NCBI GenBank assembly: GCA_014523685.1
Contig: JAATVT010000019.1
Location: forward strand, 1 to 13,885
Source: Nitrososphaerales archaeon TH5893
GTDB taxonomy: Archaea; Thermoproteota; Nitrososphaeria; Nitrososphaerales; Nitrososphaeraceae
DNA length: 13,885 bases
Direction of reading: 5' to 3'
This document shows, piece after piece, positions 13,275-13,885 of this stretch; the stretch's first letter is position 1; each line of letters begins with the position of its first letter. The notes under the pieces are model-generated. The model did not search any database. It was given only the letters and a program-made list of their open reading frames with translations, and was not told the origin of the DNA. Made by a program: the position numbers and the translations under genes.

Positions 13275-13494
13275 CTAATTCTAAATTTGTGCGCATTTCT
13301 CTTGCTCCGTGTCTATAATTTCATGAGAGAGAAATATATACACGTTATTATGTGGAGCAGTCGCAAGAGTGATCGAAATATCAGACTGTTACGTCTCTAA
13401 CGTAAGAAAAATAAGCTACAGTCGTCAGAGCAGGTCAATATAAAATATTAGCTTATATCAAATCTCATAATTATAACTAGATGTGTGTGATCTG

Positions 13495-13524
13495 TTAGAT
13501 CCAGATACACGCTGTGGGATCTAA
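13495..13524. repeat. 8-bp stem hairpin
   Basis: TTAGATCC (13495-13502) pairs perfectly with GGATCTAA (13517-13524), and the loop holds a nested ACA/TGT pair. It has no following T-run on either strand, so it is more likely an RNA structure or binding site than a terminator. Confidence 0.5.
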
Positions 13525-13693
13525 GGGCAAATAACCAAAGAGAACAAAGGAAATTAACTGATTGGTTTGAAAATGGAACCCCCAACCAAGATCGAGGCAG
13601 CAACAAGATGTAGCCACACTACTAACCCTTCGGTAAGAAGAACCATACTTGATTAGACTCTTCAATATTGTAATTCGCATAAATAAAAGCATT

Positions 13694-13723
13694 GTTCGAT
13701 TATCAATAGTTCGATTATCAATA
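13694..13723. repeat. Tandem 15-bp direct repeat
   Basis: GTTCGATTATCAATA occurs twice without a spacer (13694-13708 and 13709-13723). The second copy runs into an inverted repeat, and the pair lies 70-100 nt before the next start codon, where an activator-binding site could be. Confidence 0.75.
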
Positions 13724-13738
13724 CTAATATCAGTATTG
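13719..13738. repeat. 7-bp inverted repeat overlapping the tandem repeat
   Basis: CAATACT (13719-13725) and AGTATTG (13732-13738) flank AATATC. This operator-like symmetric site sits about 55-75 nt upstream of the ATG at 13792. Confidence 0.55.
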
Positions 13739-13791
13739 GAATTGAAGAAACATTTTAATCCACTTATTCATCATCATAGCCTGAAAATTGT

Positions 13792-13885
13792 ATGTTCTTA
13801 ACGAGACGTCGAATAATTTTGATGCTTGCCGTGGTGGCAGTTGCGGGTGCGATTATTGTTCTTCCATATATTTCGTCTTTGACTA
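13792..13885 (+). CDS. N-terminus of a membrane-anchored or exported protein (cut by window end)
   Basis: An open frame from the ATG at 13792 runs to the last base (31 codons visible). It reads M-F-L-T-R-R-R, then a hydrophobic stretch IILMLAVVAVAGAIIVLPYI and SSLT. A positively charged start followed by about 20 hydrophobic residues is a signal peptide or N-terminal membrane anchor. The paired arginines before the hydrophobic core would also allow a Tat-type signal, as in Rieske proteins, but nothing downstream is visible to support that. The product is unknown. Confidence 0.6.
   Translation, partial: MFLTRRRIILMLAVVAVAGAIIVLPYISSLT

Larger units (their letters stand above)
13275..13791. 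other. Intergenic gap, 517 nt, with several inverted and direct repeats
   Basis: No gene is supported. The left part holds promoter-like sequence for the minus-strand gene, including an 8-bp inverted pair ATTTCTCT (13295-13302) and AGAGAAAT (13328-13335) that brackets a TATA candidate. The middle has a hairpin at 13495-13524. The right part has a tandem 15-bp repeat and an inverted repeat before the last gene. A minus-strand frame at 13495-13692 has no recognisable product. Confidence 0.45.

Noticed and set aside
1..13885. CRISPR arrays, transposases, integrases or toxin-antitoxin pairs
   Set aside because: None seen: no regularly spaced repeats, no transposase motifs, and the AbrB-like protein has no toxin partner next to it.

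Overview
The window reads as chromosomal DNA of an ammonia-oxidising-type archaeon (Nitrososphaerota/Thaumarchaeota). Base composition is AT-rich and intergenic gaps are fairly large, which suggests a soil lineage such as the Nitrososphaera/Nitrosocosmicus group. The assignment is inference from gene content: archaeosine TGT, a HerA-NurA pair, archaeal-type UbiD, a coiled-coil protein resembling the A-type ATP synthase peripheral stalk, a tRNA with bulge-helix-bulge introns, archaeal TATA boxes, and several small proteins that I associate with thaumarchaeal genomes. Many genes start with TTG or GTG. For several of them a TATA element sits about 22-29 nt upstream, as expected for leaderless transcripts.

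Layout, left to right. At 1-357 is the 3' end of a coiled-coil gene that looks like ATP-synthase subunit H/G. At 523-1173 is an RNase H-fold (RuvC/YqgF-like) protein. At 1498-3491 is a tight three-gene plus-strand cluster: a zinc-ribbon protein, a small protein with a possible PAC4-like (proteasome assembly chaperone) pattern, and a UbiD-family decarboxylase that most resembles the archaeal mevalonate-pathway enzyme. A palindrome-dense gap (3492-3883) follows. Then come a DUF218/YdcF-like protein (3884-4465) and a tiny AbrB-like protein (4666-4857) whose promoter carries repeated GTATATAC-type palindromes. At 5265-5391 lies a tRNA-Gly(TCC) gene interrupted by two introns, one at 37/38 and one at the non-canonical position 53/54. 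It is followed by tgtA (5571-7214), whose product modifies G15 of tRNAs.

The second half holds a solitary D12-class adenine methyltransferase (7518-8417) flanked by gene-poor DNA, a P-II signalling protein lacking the usual T-loop tyrosine (9204-9554), and a convergent nurA-herA DNA end-resection operon (12086-9547, minus strand). Across a divergent promoter region with a perfect 14-bp palindrome lies a conserved-looking winged-helix-type protein (12195-12698). It faces a second putative winged-helix protein on the minus strand (12726-13274). A non-coding stretch with a hairpin, a tandem 15-bp repeat and an inverted repeat leads to the start of a membrane-anchored or exported protein cut by the window end (13792-13885).

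Most of the window is ordinary core genome. The observations I consider strongest are the doubly interrupted tRNA-Gly, the palindrome cluster at 3492-3883, and the operator-like palindromes in the nurA and AbrB-like promoters. I do not see a CRISPR array, insertion sequence, or an obvious new multi-gene defence system.
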